Shown one piece after another: positions 29,171-37,726 of a stretch of DNA of 64,000 nt. Below the pieces are notes generated by a model, which was given only the letters and a program-made list of their open reading frames with translations, searched no databases and was not told the DNA's origin. The translations under genes and the position numbers were made by a program. Every line of letters starts with the position of its first letter. The stretch's first letter is position 1. Origin of the DNA: an uncultured Rothia sp. (GTDB lineage: Bacteria > Actinomycetota > Actinomycetes > Actinomycetales > Micrococcaceae); contig CAMIIO010000005.1 of assembly GCA_946221065.1 (NCBI GenBank), positions 1 to 64,000 of the forward strand, read 5' to 3'.

Positions 29171-29425
29171 GTGGAGATTCTCAAAATCACGCTCATGGTA
29201 TTGATTGCCATTTCGAGCATTCTGACGATTTTGCTGGTGCTACTGAACCGCGGTAAAGGTGGCGGTCTTTCCGATATGTTTGGTGGCGGTATGACGACCT
29301 CACTGAACTCTTCCGGATCCGCGTCCAAGAACCTTCTACGTTTGACGGTTACCGTCGTCATCCTTTGGGTTTTATTCGTTATTGCTTATGGCTTAGTTCT
29401 TCGATTTGAGACTACTCTCGTTTAG
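29171..29425 (+). CDS. secG: Preprotein translocase subunit SecG
   Basis: An 84-residue SecG with two membrane spans (about 5-24 and 57-77) separated by a Gly-rich loop NRGKGGGLSDMFGGG, the family pattern. It assists SecYE in protein export. Start is GTG 29171 with GAAAGG ahead. It closes the glycolytic cluster, as in most actinobacteria, and ends at a bidirectional terminator. Confidence 0.95.
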   Translation: MEILKITLMVLIAISSILTILLVLLNRGKGGGLSDMFGGGMTTSLNSSGSASKNLLRLTVTVVILWVLFVIAYGLVLRFETTLV

Positions 29426-29463
29426 AGTTCATCAGCTTTCCCTGTCGCAGGGATAAGACATCA

Positions 29464-29503
29464 AAAAGTACCTCCCATCAAATATTTAGTGGGAGGTACT
29501 TTT
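29464..29503. terminator. Bidirectional terminator between secG and pgl
   Basis: AAAAGTACCTCCCA pairs perfectly with TGGGAGGTACTTTT across a 12-nt AT-rich loop, giving a T-run in both directions for these convergent units. Confidence 0.92.
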
Positions 29504-29531
29504 GAGTTAAAGGAAATCGAGACCTAGCCGG

Positions 29532-30302
29532 TTAGTGACTTTCCAGCGCATCCTGAGTAACACGAATCAGTGTTTCCTGCTGTGCTCTTGCACCTGCCGC
29601 AGGGGTTGCTCGCAGAGTTTCATCCGTTAGGGACTCTGAAGAAAGCTTGCTGGCAGCAACGAGCCTTTCTACGGCTTCGGATTTATCTGCACCAGCGACC
29701 AAAAACCAGGTTTTACGTGAGTGGTTGATAACTGGCAACGTCAGCGTGACCCGCTGTGGGGGAGGCTTCGGAGAATCATGAACGGCAAGCGCAATGTGAG
29801 TACGATCCATGATTTCTTCTCGGGAGGGAAAGAGTGAAGCGATATGCCCATCTGACCCCATCCCCAAGAGCATGAGGTCAAAAACCGGTGTGCGTTCTCC
29901 CGCAGTAGCAAATTCCTTTAAATCTTGCTGATAAGCTAAAGCTGCTTCTTCTGGAGTAGAAAAATGATCGCTGTCTCCCATCTCATGAATGTTCTCTGCC
30001 GGAATTTTTAAAGAGTCCAGTAGAGCTTCACGAGCCTGAACAGCATTACGATCCTCATGGGTCTTACCCACAAAACGTTCGTCAGACCACCAGAAATGCA
30101 CCTTGGTCCAATCTACGGCAGCAAAGCCGCTGGACTGAGGCGCTTGCTCAAGAATTGCACCCCCCATACTTCCACCGGTCAAAGAAATATGTGCAATACC
30201 ACGAGTAGCAATGGCATCGTTTATTTCCTGCACTAAGTCGATGGCGGAAGTACGAGCAAGCTCTGTTTTTGAGGCTGTAGAAATAACCTGTGGGTTAGGC
30301 AT
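29532..30302 (-). CDS. pgl: 6-Phosphogluconolactonase
   Basis: The 256-residue enzyme hydrolyses 6-phosphogluconolactone in the oxidative pentose phosphate branch. SLTGGSMGG, WWSDERFV and LLGMGSDGHIASLFP are the sugar-phosphate-binding blocks of the DevB/Pgl family. ATG 30302 follows ACGGAGGC by 6 nt and overlaps the end of opcA by 8 nt, implying coupled translation. It is the last gene of tkt-tal-zwf-opcA-pgl. Confidence 0.95.
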   Translation of the reverse strand: MPNPQVISTASKTELARTSAIDLVQEINDAIATRGIAHISLTGGSMGGAILEQAPQSSGFAAVDWTKVHFWWSDERFVGKTHEDRNAVQAREALLDSLKIPAENIHEMGDSDHFSTPEEAALAYQQDLKEFATAGERTPVFDLMLLGMGSDGHIASLFPSREEIMDRTHIALAVHDSPKPPPQRVTLTLPVINHSRKTWFLVAGADKSEAVERLVAASKLSSESLTDETLRATPAAGARAQQETLIRVTQDALESH

Positions 30303-31278
30303 TGAAAGCCTCCGTGAACTGCTTACCGTGATGTTCATATTCATCAGAACCTAGCGCCACTAAAATTCTGCCCGAGTGGATAGCTTGAGTAATAACTTCA
30401 CCATAGACTTCATCAGGGTCCAGACGGCGCAACTCTTCCGCTAGACACTCTGCAAGAGTGCGTACAGGCAGAGCAATCTGCTGATCCGGAGCGCCCGGAT
30501 AGGAGAGCGTTGCAATATTAAGGTCGGGGCGGTCAAGAATAATTTTACCGTCCTCGCGTTCTAGCTCCACACGGTACAGACCGCGATCTAGCTTTGTGGT
30601 GGCCAAGTGGACGTCTGCGTCAAGCTTATAACCTAGCCAAGCACCCAACAGTACCACCGAAGGAGACTTTGAAGAACCTGCTACGGTTACCTTCTTTGTG
30701 GGGGAGTAGGGGAGCTGATCCAGCATCGCCGCTAACTGAATACGCCAGAGAGTGAGGCGAATCCATGCCAAATCGGTATCTCCGGCACGATAGTTTTCCG
30801 AGAGCTTTGCCAAACCAATCATAGGTTCTTCTACGCGCGCAGAATCGGTAATCCGACGCTGAGCAATTCGCCCAATCGAGGTTTCCGACGGCGATTCCGG
30901 AACCGAGTGCGGCCACCAGGCAACAATAGGCGAATCAGGAAGAAGCAAACCAGAGATCAGGGACTCGGTAGGCTCAGCAGCACGACCCCATCCGCGCAAA
31001 ATAATGATTTCGGAAGCTCCAGCTTCGCCGCCCACTTCAATTTCGGCGTCAAGCCGGTTCTCAGCCTCACGGTCTTCTGCAATATGAAAGATAATGCGGC
31101 AGGGGTGTTCATGGGAGGCTTTCTGCGCAGCTTCACGAGCTAGGGAAGAATGTCCGGCATCTGCAAGAATGACGAGTGTGAGGACGCGACCGGAGATAGT
31201 GTTACCGGTAGCCTCGCGCATCCGAGAGATTTCTTTATCAATCTGAATGGTGTCGGTATTTTCAAGCGAGCGAATCAC
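30295..31278 (-). CDS. opcA: Glucose-6-phosphate dehydrogenase assembly protein OpcA
   Basis: OpcA (327 residues) is the partner needed for active G6PDH in cyanobacteria and actinobacteria. The sequence holds RGWGRAAEPTESLISGLLLPDSPIVAWW-type blocks of the family. The GTG at 31278 is chosen because it overlaps the zwf TGA as GTGA and has TTTGGAG 8 nt before it; a TTG four codons further out is less likely. It follows zwf and overlaps pgl. Confidence 0.93.
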   Translation of the reverse strand: MIRSLENTDTIQIDKEISRMREATGNTISGRVLTLVILADAGHSSLAREAAQKASHEHPCRIIFHIAEDREAENRLDAEIEVGGEAGASEIIILRGWGRAAEPTESLISGLLLPDSPIVAWWPHSVPESPSETSIGRIAQRRITDSARVEEPMIGLAKLSENYRAGDTDLAWIRLTLWRIQLAAMLDQLPYSPTKKVTVAGSSKSPSVVLLGAWLGYKLDADVHLATTKLDRGLYRVELEREDGKIILDRPDLNIATLSYPGAPDQQIALPVRTLAECLAEELRRLDPDEVYGEVITQAIHSGRILVALGSDEYEHHGKQFTEAFNA

Positions 31279-32804
31279 GGGCGTCTCCAAACACGGTTGT
31301 CACGGGCGAGTAGCTGAACTGAAGATTCCGGTCCCCATGACCCAGGGGCATACGGATCTGGCTGTACAGCGTGTTGTTCCCAGTATTCTTCAAAGGGATC
31401 AAGAATTTTCCATGAAAATTCCACTTCTTGATGGCGAGGGAAGAGCGGAGGCTCGCCCAAGAGCACATCAAGAATCAAACGTTCGTAGGCTTCGGGAAGC
31501 TCTTCGGTAAAGCTGTGACCGTAGCCGAAGTCCATGTTGACGTCCCGAATCGCCATCTGAGTACCGGGAACTTTCGAGGAGAAACGGATAGTCATGCCTT
31601 CATCGGGCTGAACACGAATCACAATTGCGTTCTGCCCCGATTCTTGCCCGCTGCCAAAGAGCAGATTGGGGGACTTCTTGAGGACTAACGCAATCTCGGT
31701 AACGCGCCGTCCCAGTCGCTTACCGGTTCGCAGATAGAAAGGAACTCCATCCCAGCGCCGGTTATTAATATTGACCTTAATAGCTGCGAAGGTTTCGGTG
31801 CGAGAATCCTCAGGAATATCCTGCTCTTCGAAGAAACCGTTCACTTCCTCCCCGCCCTGGTAACCAGAGGTGTACTGCCCAATAGCAAAAGCTTCTGCAA
31901 GATTCTCGGGCAGGGTGACTGCCTCCAAGACCTTTTCTTTTTCTGCGCGCAAATGATGAGCGTCAAAGCTAATGGGTTCTTCCATAGCGGTTAGAGCCAG
32001 GAGCTGAAGCAGATGGTTTTGGATAACGTCTCGTGCCGCGCCTACGCCGTCGTAGTAGCCCGCGCGGGAGCCAATGCCAAAGGGCTCCGCCATCGTAATT
32101 TGGACGTGATCAATATGGTTTGAATTCCACAGCGGTTCGTAGAGGCGGTTTGCAAAACGCATCGCCAAGATATTCTGTACGGTTTCTTTGCCGAGGTAAT
32201 GGTCAATACGGAAAATAGCATCGGAGGGGAAGACTTCTTCAACAATGTTGTTGAGCTCGCGCGCAGACTGTAAATCGTGCCCAAAAGGCTTTTCGATAAT
32301 AACGCGTCGCCAGCCGCCTTCATCTTGCTGAGCTAGACCGTGCTGCGAGAGCTTTTGAAGAACCTGCTCAAAATCTTTGGGTGGAATAGAAAGATAAAAA
32401 GCGTGATTTCCCTGGGTTCCGTGATTTTTTTCTAGTTCGGCAAGAGTTTCTTTAAGGTTTGAGAATCCTTGATCGTCGTCAAAGGAGCCTTGTACAAACC
32501 GAATGCCAACGGCAAACTGATTCCACACATCTTCGTTGAAGGTGGTTCGAGAGTGTGCTTCTACTGATTCACGCACGTGGGCGCGAAATTCATTGTTAGA
32601 CCAAGGACGGCGTCCGTAGCCTACTAGACCGAAGTTGGGAGGAAGCAAACCGCGGTTGACGAGGTCGTAAACCGCCGGGAGCAATTTCTTCCGCGCAAGG
32701 TCACCCGTTACCCCAAAAAATACTAGGCTGCTTGGCCCCGCTATTCGGGTTAGCCGGCGGTCTCGAGGATCCCGTAAGGGGTTCGATTCTTGATTGTGAG
32801 ACAC
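31275..32804 (-). CDS. zwf: Glucose-6-phosphate 1-dehydrogenase
   Basis: The 509-residue enzyme starts the oxidative pentose phosphate pathway and makes NADPH. FGVTGDLARKKLLPA is the dinucleotide-binding start and RIDHYLGKE holds the catalytic His and the substrate-binding Lys. Start is GTG 32804, with AAAGGAC about 9 nt upstream. It overlaps opcA by 4 nt. Confidence 0.97.
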   Translation of the reverse strand: MSHNQESNPLRDPRDRRLTRIAGPSSLVFFGVTGDLARKKLLPAVYDLVNRGLLPPNFGLVGYGRRPWSNNEFRAHVRESVEAHSRTTFNEDVWNQFAVGIRFVQGSFDDDQGFSNLKETLAELEKNHGTQGNHAFYLSIPPKDFEQVLQKLSQHGLAQQDEGGWRRVIIEKPFGHDLQSARELNNIVEEVFPSDAIFRIDHYLGKETVQNILAMRFANRLYEPLWNSNHIDHVQITMAEPFGIGSRAGYYDGVGAARDVIQNHLLQLLALTAMEEPISFDAHHLRAEKEKVLEAVTLPENLAEAFAIGQYTSGYQGGEEVNGFFEEQDIPEDSRTETFAAIKVNINNRRWDGVPFYLRTGKRLGRRVTEIALVLKKSPNLLFGSGQESGQNAIVIRVQPDEGMTIRFSSKVPGTQMAIRDVNMDFGYGHSFTEELPEAYERLILDVLLGEPPLFPRHQEVEFSWKILDPFEEYWEQHAVQPDPYAPGSWGPESSVQLLARDNRVWRRP

Positions 32805-32838
32805 AGAAACTGTCCTTTGTGTTTTCTATGGTGAGAAG

Positions 32839-32871
32839 AAGGCGGTGCCTGCACGGTGCGGACACCGCCTT
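32839..32871 (-). terminator. Hairpin between tal and zwf
   Basis: AAGGCGGTG and CACCGCCTT pair perfectly across a 15-nt loop; on the minus strand CTTCTTCTC follows. It lies inside the probable operon, so it may be an attenuator or a message-processing or stability hairpin that sets lower zwf expression. Confidence 0.65.
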
Positions 32872-32913
32872 CCATTGGAGGAAGCTTACCCGTTGGTGGG
32901 TAGAGCCCTCACA

Positions 32914-34020
32914 TTATTTGGCGTTTGCTAGAGCAGTCTTAACGGTTTCTAGTAGCTCGCTCCAGGAGGCATCAAATTTTTCGATGCCTTCGTCCTCAAG
33001 CTGCTTGACAACCTCGTTGTATGAAATGCCCTGAGCTTCGATATCGTTGAGAACCTTCTCTGACTCATCATAAGTACCGGTAATGGTATCTCCAACTACC
33101 GTTCCATTTTCTGCAAAGGCTTCGAGAGTTTTCTCGGGAACGGTGTTGACAGTGTTGTGGGCAACTAGCTGCGATACGTAGAGATCTGCGGGATACTCGG
33201 GGTTTTTGGTGCCGGTAGATGCCCATAGGGGACGCTGTACATTGGCTCCTGCTGCTGCCAAACGCTCCCATCGCTGAGAGGAGAATGTTTCTTCGAATGC
33301 CTGATACGCCAGACGAGCATTTGCCAAGCCTGCCTTGCCCTTGAGAGCCAGAGCTTCTTCGGTGCCAATAGCATCGAGACGTGCATCGATTTCGCTGTCT
33401 ACTCGGGAGATGAAGAAAGAAGCTACCGAATGAATCTTGGTGAGGTCTTTACCGTTTTCTAGCGCTGTTTCGAGTCCGAGCATGTAAGCGTTCATCACCG
33501 CACGGTAACGCTCCAGGGAAAAGATGAGGGTAACGTTAACGGAAATTCCTTCGGCGAGGGTCTTGGCAATGGGCTCCAGGCCTTCCTCTGTTGCGGGAAT
33601 TTTAATCATGACGTTTTCGCGGCCTACTTTTTCGGCAAGATCTTTAGCCATTGCTGCGGTGGCGTCTGCATCGCGTGCCAGGGTGGGGTCAACTTCGAGT
33701 GAAACGCGACCGTCACGTCCCTGAGTTGCATTGTAGATGGGCGCAAAAATATCGCATGCCTTTTGTACGTCGTCGGCCATGATGGTAAATACGGCATCTT
33801 CAAGTGAGGCGTCCTGCTCAGCAAGTTCTTTTACCTGCTCGGAGTACGCCTCACCATTGGAAAGTGCGCCGGCAAAAATAGTGGGGTTAGTCGTAATACC
33901 TACCACGTTCTTGGTGTCAATGAGCTCTTTCAAATTACCCGAGGTAATACGCTCACGGGAGAGATCGTCAAACCAGAGGGATACTCCGGCATCTGAAATT
34001 TTCTGAGTTGATTCAGTCAT
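32914..34020 (-). CDS. tal: Transaldolase
   Basis: A 368-residue transaldolase of the longer actinobacterial type, transferring dihydroxyacetone units in the non-oxidative pentose phosphate branch. ENVMIKIPATEEG holds the Schiff-base Lys (about 140), and GVSLWFDDLSRERI and GITTNPTIF are the family N-terminal blocks. ATG 34020 follows AAAGGAC by 6 nt; starts six codons further out lack this. It follows tkt. Confidence 0.96.
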   Translation of the reverse strand: MTESTQKISDAGVSLWFDDLSRERITSGNLKELIDTKNVVGITTNPTIFAGALSNGEAYSEQVKELAEQDASLEDAVFTIMADDVQKACDIFAPIYNATQGRDGRVSLEVDPTLARDADATAAMAKDLAEKVGRENVMIKIPATEEGLEPIAKTLAEGISVNVTLIFSLERYRAVMNAYMLGLETALENGKDLTKIHSVASFFISRVDSEIDARLDAIGTEEALALKGKAGLANARLAYQAFEETFSSQRWERLAAAGANVQRPLWASTGTKNPEYPADLYVSQLVAHNTVNTVPEKTLEAFAENGTVVGDTITGTYDESEKVLNDIEAQGISYNEVVKQLEDEGIEKFDASWSELLETVKTALANAK

Positions 34021-34064
34021 GTTTTGTCCTTTTCTCACGTCTTAAATAAGTCGTATGTTGTGGC

Positions 34065-34094
34065 GTTGCGGAGCGCTTCTTTGCCCTCCGCAAC
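34065..34094 (-). terminator. Hairpin between tkt and tal
   Basis: GTTGCGGAG and CTCCGCAAC pair perfectly across a 12-nt loop. No T-run follows on the minus strand, so an intercistronic stability hairpin is as likely as a terminator. Confidence 0.4.
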
Positions 34095-34116
34095 GTCCTT
34101 GCAAAACAGCGAAGGG

Positions 34117-36231
34117 TTACTTCTGCGCTGCTTTAATGGATTCTTCAGCGGCTGCGGCAACAGCTTTAGCGGTGATACCGAACTCCTGGTAGAGCTTCTC
34201 GCCGGAAGCGGAGGCACCGAAGTGTTCAAGAGATACTGCCCTACCGGCGTCACCGAGGATGTCGTACCAAGGCATTGCCAAACCGGCTTCTACCGTAACG
34301 CGTGCTTTCACAGCAGCAGGAATGACCGATTCACGGTACTCGGCAGACTCGGCTGCAAACCATTCGCGGCAGGGCATGGAGACTACGCGAGCAGCAATGC
34401 CCTTCTCTGCGAGTGCCTTGCGAGCTTCAAGCGCCAGCTCAACTTCGGAACCAGTACCGATAAGCACAACATCGGGGGTGTCTTCGGTGTCTGCTAGTAC
34501 ATAACCACCGCGTGCGGCGCCCTGAGCAGAGGCAAACTTTTCACCTTCTGCATCGGGGTGTACATCTTCACGAGCAACATTTACCAGGTTCTGACGAGAC
34601 AGTACCAGTCCTGCAGGGTGATCCTTAATATCTAGAATCTTGCGCCAAGCAACCGCGGTCTCGTTGCCGTCTGCGGGGCGGACGACGTCGAGGTTCGGGA
34701 TGGCACGCATTGCTGTGAGGTGCTCTACCGGCTGGTGAGTGGGGCCGTCTTCGCCGAGACCGATTGAGTCATGAGTCCACACAAAGATGTTGGGTACACC
34801 CATGACCGCAGCTAGACGTACTGCCGCGCGCTGGTAGTCGGTAAATACAAAGAATGTGCCGCTAAAGGGACGGGTAGGTGAGGAAAGTGCAATACCGTTG
34901 GTAATTGCAGCGGCAGCATGCTCACGGATACCAAAGTGCAGTACTCGACCATAAGGACTTGCAGACCAGGAGGAAGTGCTGCGGTGCTCGGGATTGAAAG
35001 ACTTGTCAGCATCAATTGTGGTGTTATTTGAACCGGCAAGATCTGCAGATCCACCCCAGAGTTCAGGCAGTAGTGGTGCCAAGGCATTGATGACCTTACC
35101 GGATGCTGCGCGGGTGGCGATGGCGGAGCCAGCTTCAAAGACGGGTAAGGCTTCATCGAGGTTTTCGGGAAGCTCACCGGCTTCAAGACGAGCGTATAGC
35201 TTGGCTTCGTCCGGGTGCTCAGACTTCCACTGTTCGAATGCCTTGTTCCAGGCTTCGTGCTCTTCCTTACCGCGTGCTGCGGCCTGGCGGGTGTACTCGA
35301 GAATCTCAGGATCAATAAAGAAGTGCTGATTAGTATCGAAGCCAAGGATCTCCTTGGTGGCGATGACTTCTTCTGCACCTAACTTGGCGCCGTGAATACC
35401 GCCGGTGTTCTGTTTGTTGGGCGAGGGCCAGCCAATGACGGTACGCAACTCAATGATGGAAGGCTTATCGGTAACCTTTTTGGCTGCGGCAATAGCGTTG
35501 TAGAGTGCCTCAACGTCTTCAACGTATTCGCCGGTTTCGGTCCAATCTACGCGTGCGGTGTCCCAACCGTAGGCTTCGTAGCGCTTGAGAATGTCCTCGG
35601 TGAAAGCAACGTCGGTGTCATCTTCAATAGAGATGTGGTTGCGGTCAAAGATGACAATGAGGTTTCCCAGTTCCTGGTGACCGGCGAGCGAGCTTGCTTC
35701 AGAGGTCACGCCCTCTTGTACATCACCTTCAGAGGCAATGGTGTAAATGGTGTGGTCAAAAGGTGAAGTGCCTTCAGCCGCTTCTGGATCAAAGAGTCCG
35801 CGCATCCGTCGCTGTGCGTAGGCAAAGCCGACGGCGGAAGCGAGTCCCTGCCCCAGAGGACCAGTGGTAATTTCTACACCCTTAGTGTGCTTGTATTCGG
35901 GGTGCCCCGGAGTGAGTGAGCCCCAGGTGCGTAGTGCTTCTAGGTCTTCCATTTCAAGGCCGTAACCGTTGAGGAAGAGCTGAGTGTAGAGGGTCAATGA
36001 AGTGTGACCCGGAGAAAGGATAAAGCGGTCGCGACCTGCCCAGGTGTCGTCTGAAGGGTCATGGCGCATAACTTTTTGGAAGAGTAGGTGGGCAACCGGT
36101 GCTAGGCTCATGGCCGTGCCGGGGTGTCCAGAACCTACTTTGTCGACGGCGTCAGCGGCGAGTACGCGAGCGGTATCGACGGCACGCTGATCTTGTTCTG
36201 TCCATTCGAGCTTGTTTTCAAGATTCGGCAC
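34117..36231 (-). CDS. tkt: Transketolase
   Basis: The 704-residue thiamine-diphosphate enzyme moves two-carbon units in the pentose phosphate pathway. GSGHPGTAMSLAPVAHLLFQ, the TPP-binding SEGDVQEGVTSEASSLAGHQ with a later NH in DRNHIS, and the C-terminal block IGTGSEVELALEA are visible. I chose the GTG at 36231, which has AGGAAAGGGA 5 nt before it. An in-frame ATG at 36333 would add 34 Pro-rich residues not typical of the family and would be translated through a terminator hairpin. It leads the tkt-tal-zwf-opcA-pgl series. Confidence 0.96.
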   Translation of the reverse strand: MPNLENKLEWTEQDQRAVDTARVLAADAVDKVGSGHPGTAMSLAPVAHLLFQKVMRHDPSDDTWAGRDRFILSPGHTSLTLYTQLFLNGYGLEMEDLEALRTWGSLTPGHPEYKHTKGVEITTGPLGQGLASAVGFAYAQRRMRGLFDPEAAEGTSPFDHTIYTIASEGDVQEGVTSEASSLAGHQELGNLIVIFDRNHISIEDDTDVAFTEDILKRYEAYGWDTARVDWTETGEYVEDVEALYNAIAAAKKVTDKPSIIELRTVIGWPSPNKQNTGGIHGAKLGAEEVIATKEILGFDTNQHFFIDPEILEYTRQAAARGKEEHEAWNKAFEQWKSEHPDEAKLYARLEAGELPENLDEALPVFEAGSAIATRAASGKVINALAPLLPELWGGSADLAGSNNTTIDADKSFNPEHRSTSSWSASPYGRVLHFGIREHAAAAITNGIALSSPTRPFSGTFFVFTDYQRAAVRLAAVMGVPNIFVWTHDSIGLGEDGPTHQPVEHLTAMRAIPNLDVVRPADGNETAVAWRKILDIKDHPAGLVLSRQNLVNVAREDVHPDAEGEKFASAQGAARGGYVLADTEDTPDVVLIGTGSEVELALEARKALAEKGIAARVVSMPCREWFAAESAEYRESVIPAAVKARVTVEAGLAMPWYDILGDAGRAVSLEHFGASASGEKLYQEFGITAKAVAAAAEESIKAAQK

Positions 36232-36677
36232 GTATGTCCCTTTCCTCAGTCTTGGTTTCTTATCTAATGAGCAAAAAACGCCACCATCTGGTGTGGGTGG
36301 TGGGTTCGGTGGCTGCAGAGAATCTAGAGACATACTCTCTAGTTTCTGTTTCCACCGCTTATTTCAAGGATAATTGAATTGTGTTGGGGAGTTAGACCTT
36401 ATCAAAGTGAGCTTTCCCAACGCTGCTAAGTGGTTCATATTATGAGAACCTGACTCGGGCATATAAGATATATTTGACTAGCTGTTTATTTGTTGCGCTC
36501 AAAACAAGATTAAGAGGACTCTTGGCCTTGCTGTAGAGCTTTACATGCAGCAAATGAACAGATGTGCGGATTGAAATGGATACTCGTTATGTGGCGCAAT
36601 AATAGATATTGCTCCCGTGCGGTTTTCCTGATTCGTTCGTACTCTGCATCAGATTTTAGGTAGGGAGCCAAACTTTA
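36232..36677. other. Divergent control region between tkt and ctaB
   Basis: This 446-bp region separates the divergent tkt and ctaB genes. It holds the tkt leader terminator (36,273-36,303), a perfect CTAGAGA (36324-36330) and TCTCTAG (36336-36342) hairpin, and an imperfect repeat GGTTC (36432-36436) with GAACC (36446-36450) around CATATTATG that could be an operator. No gene was recognised and promoters could not be fixed. Confidence 0.5.
36273..36303 (-). terminator. Intrinsic terminator in the tkt leader (attenuator candidate)
   Basis: Read on the minus strand, CCACCA (36303-36298) pairs with TGGTGG (36286-36281) and is followed by CG and six T residues (36278-36273), about 41 nt before the tkt GTG. 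No gene lies upstream on this strand, so the hairpin would end transcription of the tkt leader itself, which points to attenuation or to a short leader RNA. Confidence 0.6.
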
Positions 36678-36680
36678 GTG

Positions 36681-37658
36681 ATGGCACATAGCACTCACGG
36701 TGTTGCAACCGCACGCACTTCGCAAGCCGCTCAGGCATCTGCGGCTCCATCTCAGAAGGGCTTTATGCGTAAGGCCAAGGCATATCTGCAACTCACCAAA
36801 CCGCAGGTGATTGAGCTGTTGCTGGTAACTACCGCCCCCACGATGATGTTTGCAGCCGGAGGTATGCCTTCTTTGTGGCTTATCCTCAATACCATGGTAG
36901 GTGGAGCTATGGCAGCTGGGGCTTCGGGGGCTTTTAACTGCTATATTGACCGCGATGCGGATCGCAAAATGAAACGCACCGAGCGCCGCCCTCTGGTAAC
37001 CGGAGAGCTTACGGATAAGGAAGCCCTAGTCTTTGCCTGGGTTCTGGCTATTGTCTCCATCATTTATCTCTATTTTTTGGTGAATCCGTTAGCTGCTCTG
37101 CTAGGTGTTATCGCGATTTTCTTATACGTGGTGTTTTATTCTTTGATCTTGAAACGCCGTACTACTCAGAACATTGTGTGGGGTGGACTCGCCGGGTGTA
37201 TGCCTGTATTTATTGCCTGGGCTGCTGTTGAAAACCGAATTACCTGGGCTGCCGTAGTGTTATTTTTGGTAATTTTTCTCTGGACCCCGCCCCATTATTG
37301 GCCGCTTTCTATGAAATACGCAGAAGACTATCAGCGCGCTGGTATTCCCATGCTGGGCGCAATCGCCAGCGCTCGTAGCGTTTCTGTGCAGGTGGTTCTC
37401 TATGCCTGGGCAATGGTGGTATGTTCTTTCTTGCTTATTCCTCTGGGCGGAGCAGGATGGGTCTACACGCTCACGGCGCTAGCTGTTGGTGCCTGGTTCC
37501 TTTATCACTGCCATAAATTGCATAATTTGGCACGTGCGGAGAAGGCTACGAGCCGAACTGCTATGACTGTTTTTCATGGTTCAATTACCTATCTCACTAT
37601 TCTTTTTATTGCCTTAGCAATTGATCCGTTTGTTGGTGGAGCTGTTTTGTCACTATAA
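36681..37658 (+). CDS. ctaB: Protoheme IX farnesyltransferase (haem O synthase)
   Basis: This 325-residue polytopic membrane prenyltransferase attaches farnesyl to haem B to make haem O. The Asp-rich NCYIDRDADRKMKRTERRPL motif (about 92-111) and the conserved DYQRAGIPML region are present with about nine hydrophobic segments. ATG 36681 directly follows an in-frame GTG at 36678; TAGGGAG lies 11-14 nt before these. It faces ctaA, whose product uses haem O. Confidence 0.96.
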   Translation: MAHSTHGVATARTSQAAQASAAPSQKGFMRKAKAYLQLTKPQVIELLLVTTAPTMMFAAGGMPSLWLILNTMVGGAMAAGASGAFNCYIDRDADRKMKRTERRPLVTGELTDKEALVFAWVLAIVSIIYLYFLVNPLAALLGVIAIFLYVVFYSLILKRRTTQNIVWGGLAGCMPVFIAWAAVENRITWAAVVLFLVIFLWTPPHYWPLSMKYAEDYQRAGIPMLGAIASARSVSVQVVLYAWAMVVCSFLLIPLGGAGWVYTLTALAVGAWFLYHCHKLHNLARAEKATSRTAMTVFHGSITYLTILFIALAIDPFVGGAVLSL

Positions 37659-37677
37659 AACTGGAATCAGATAGAGC

Positions 37678-37712
37678 AAGGACGCCCAACACATGATGTG
37701 TTGGGCGTCCTT
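37678..37712. terminator. Bidirectional terminator between ctaB and ctaA
   Basis: AAGGACGCCCAACACA pairs perfectly with TGTGTTGGGCGTCCTT around a three-base loop, between convergent genes. Confidence 0.92.
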
Positions 37713-37726
37713 AACTTAATGAGTGG

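Noticed and set aside
36232..36333. 34-codon N-terminal extension of transketolase from ATG 36333
   Set aside because: The extension is Pro-rich, not family-like, and crosses a terminator hairpin; GTG 36231 has a strong ribosome site.
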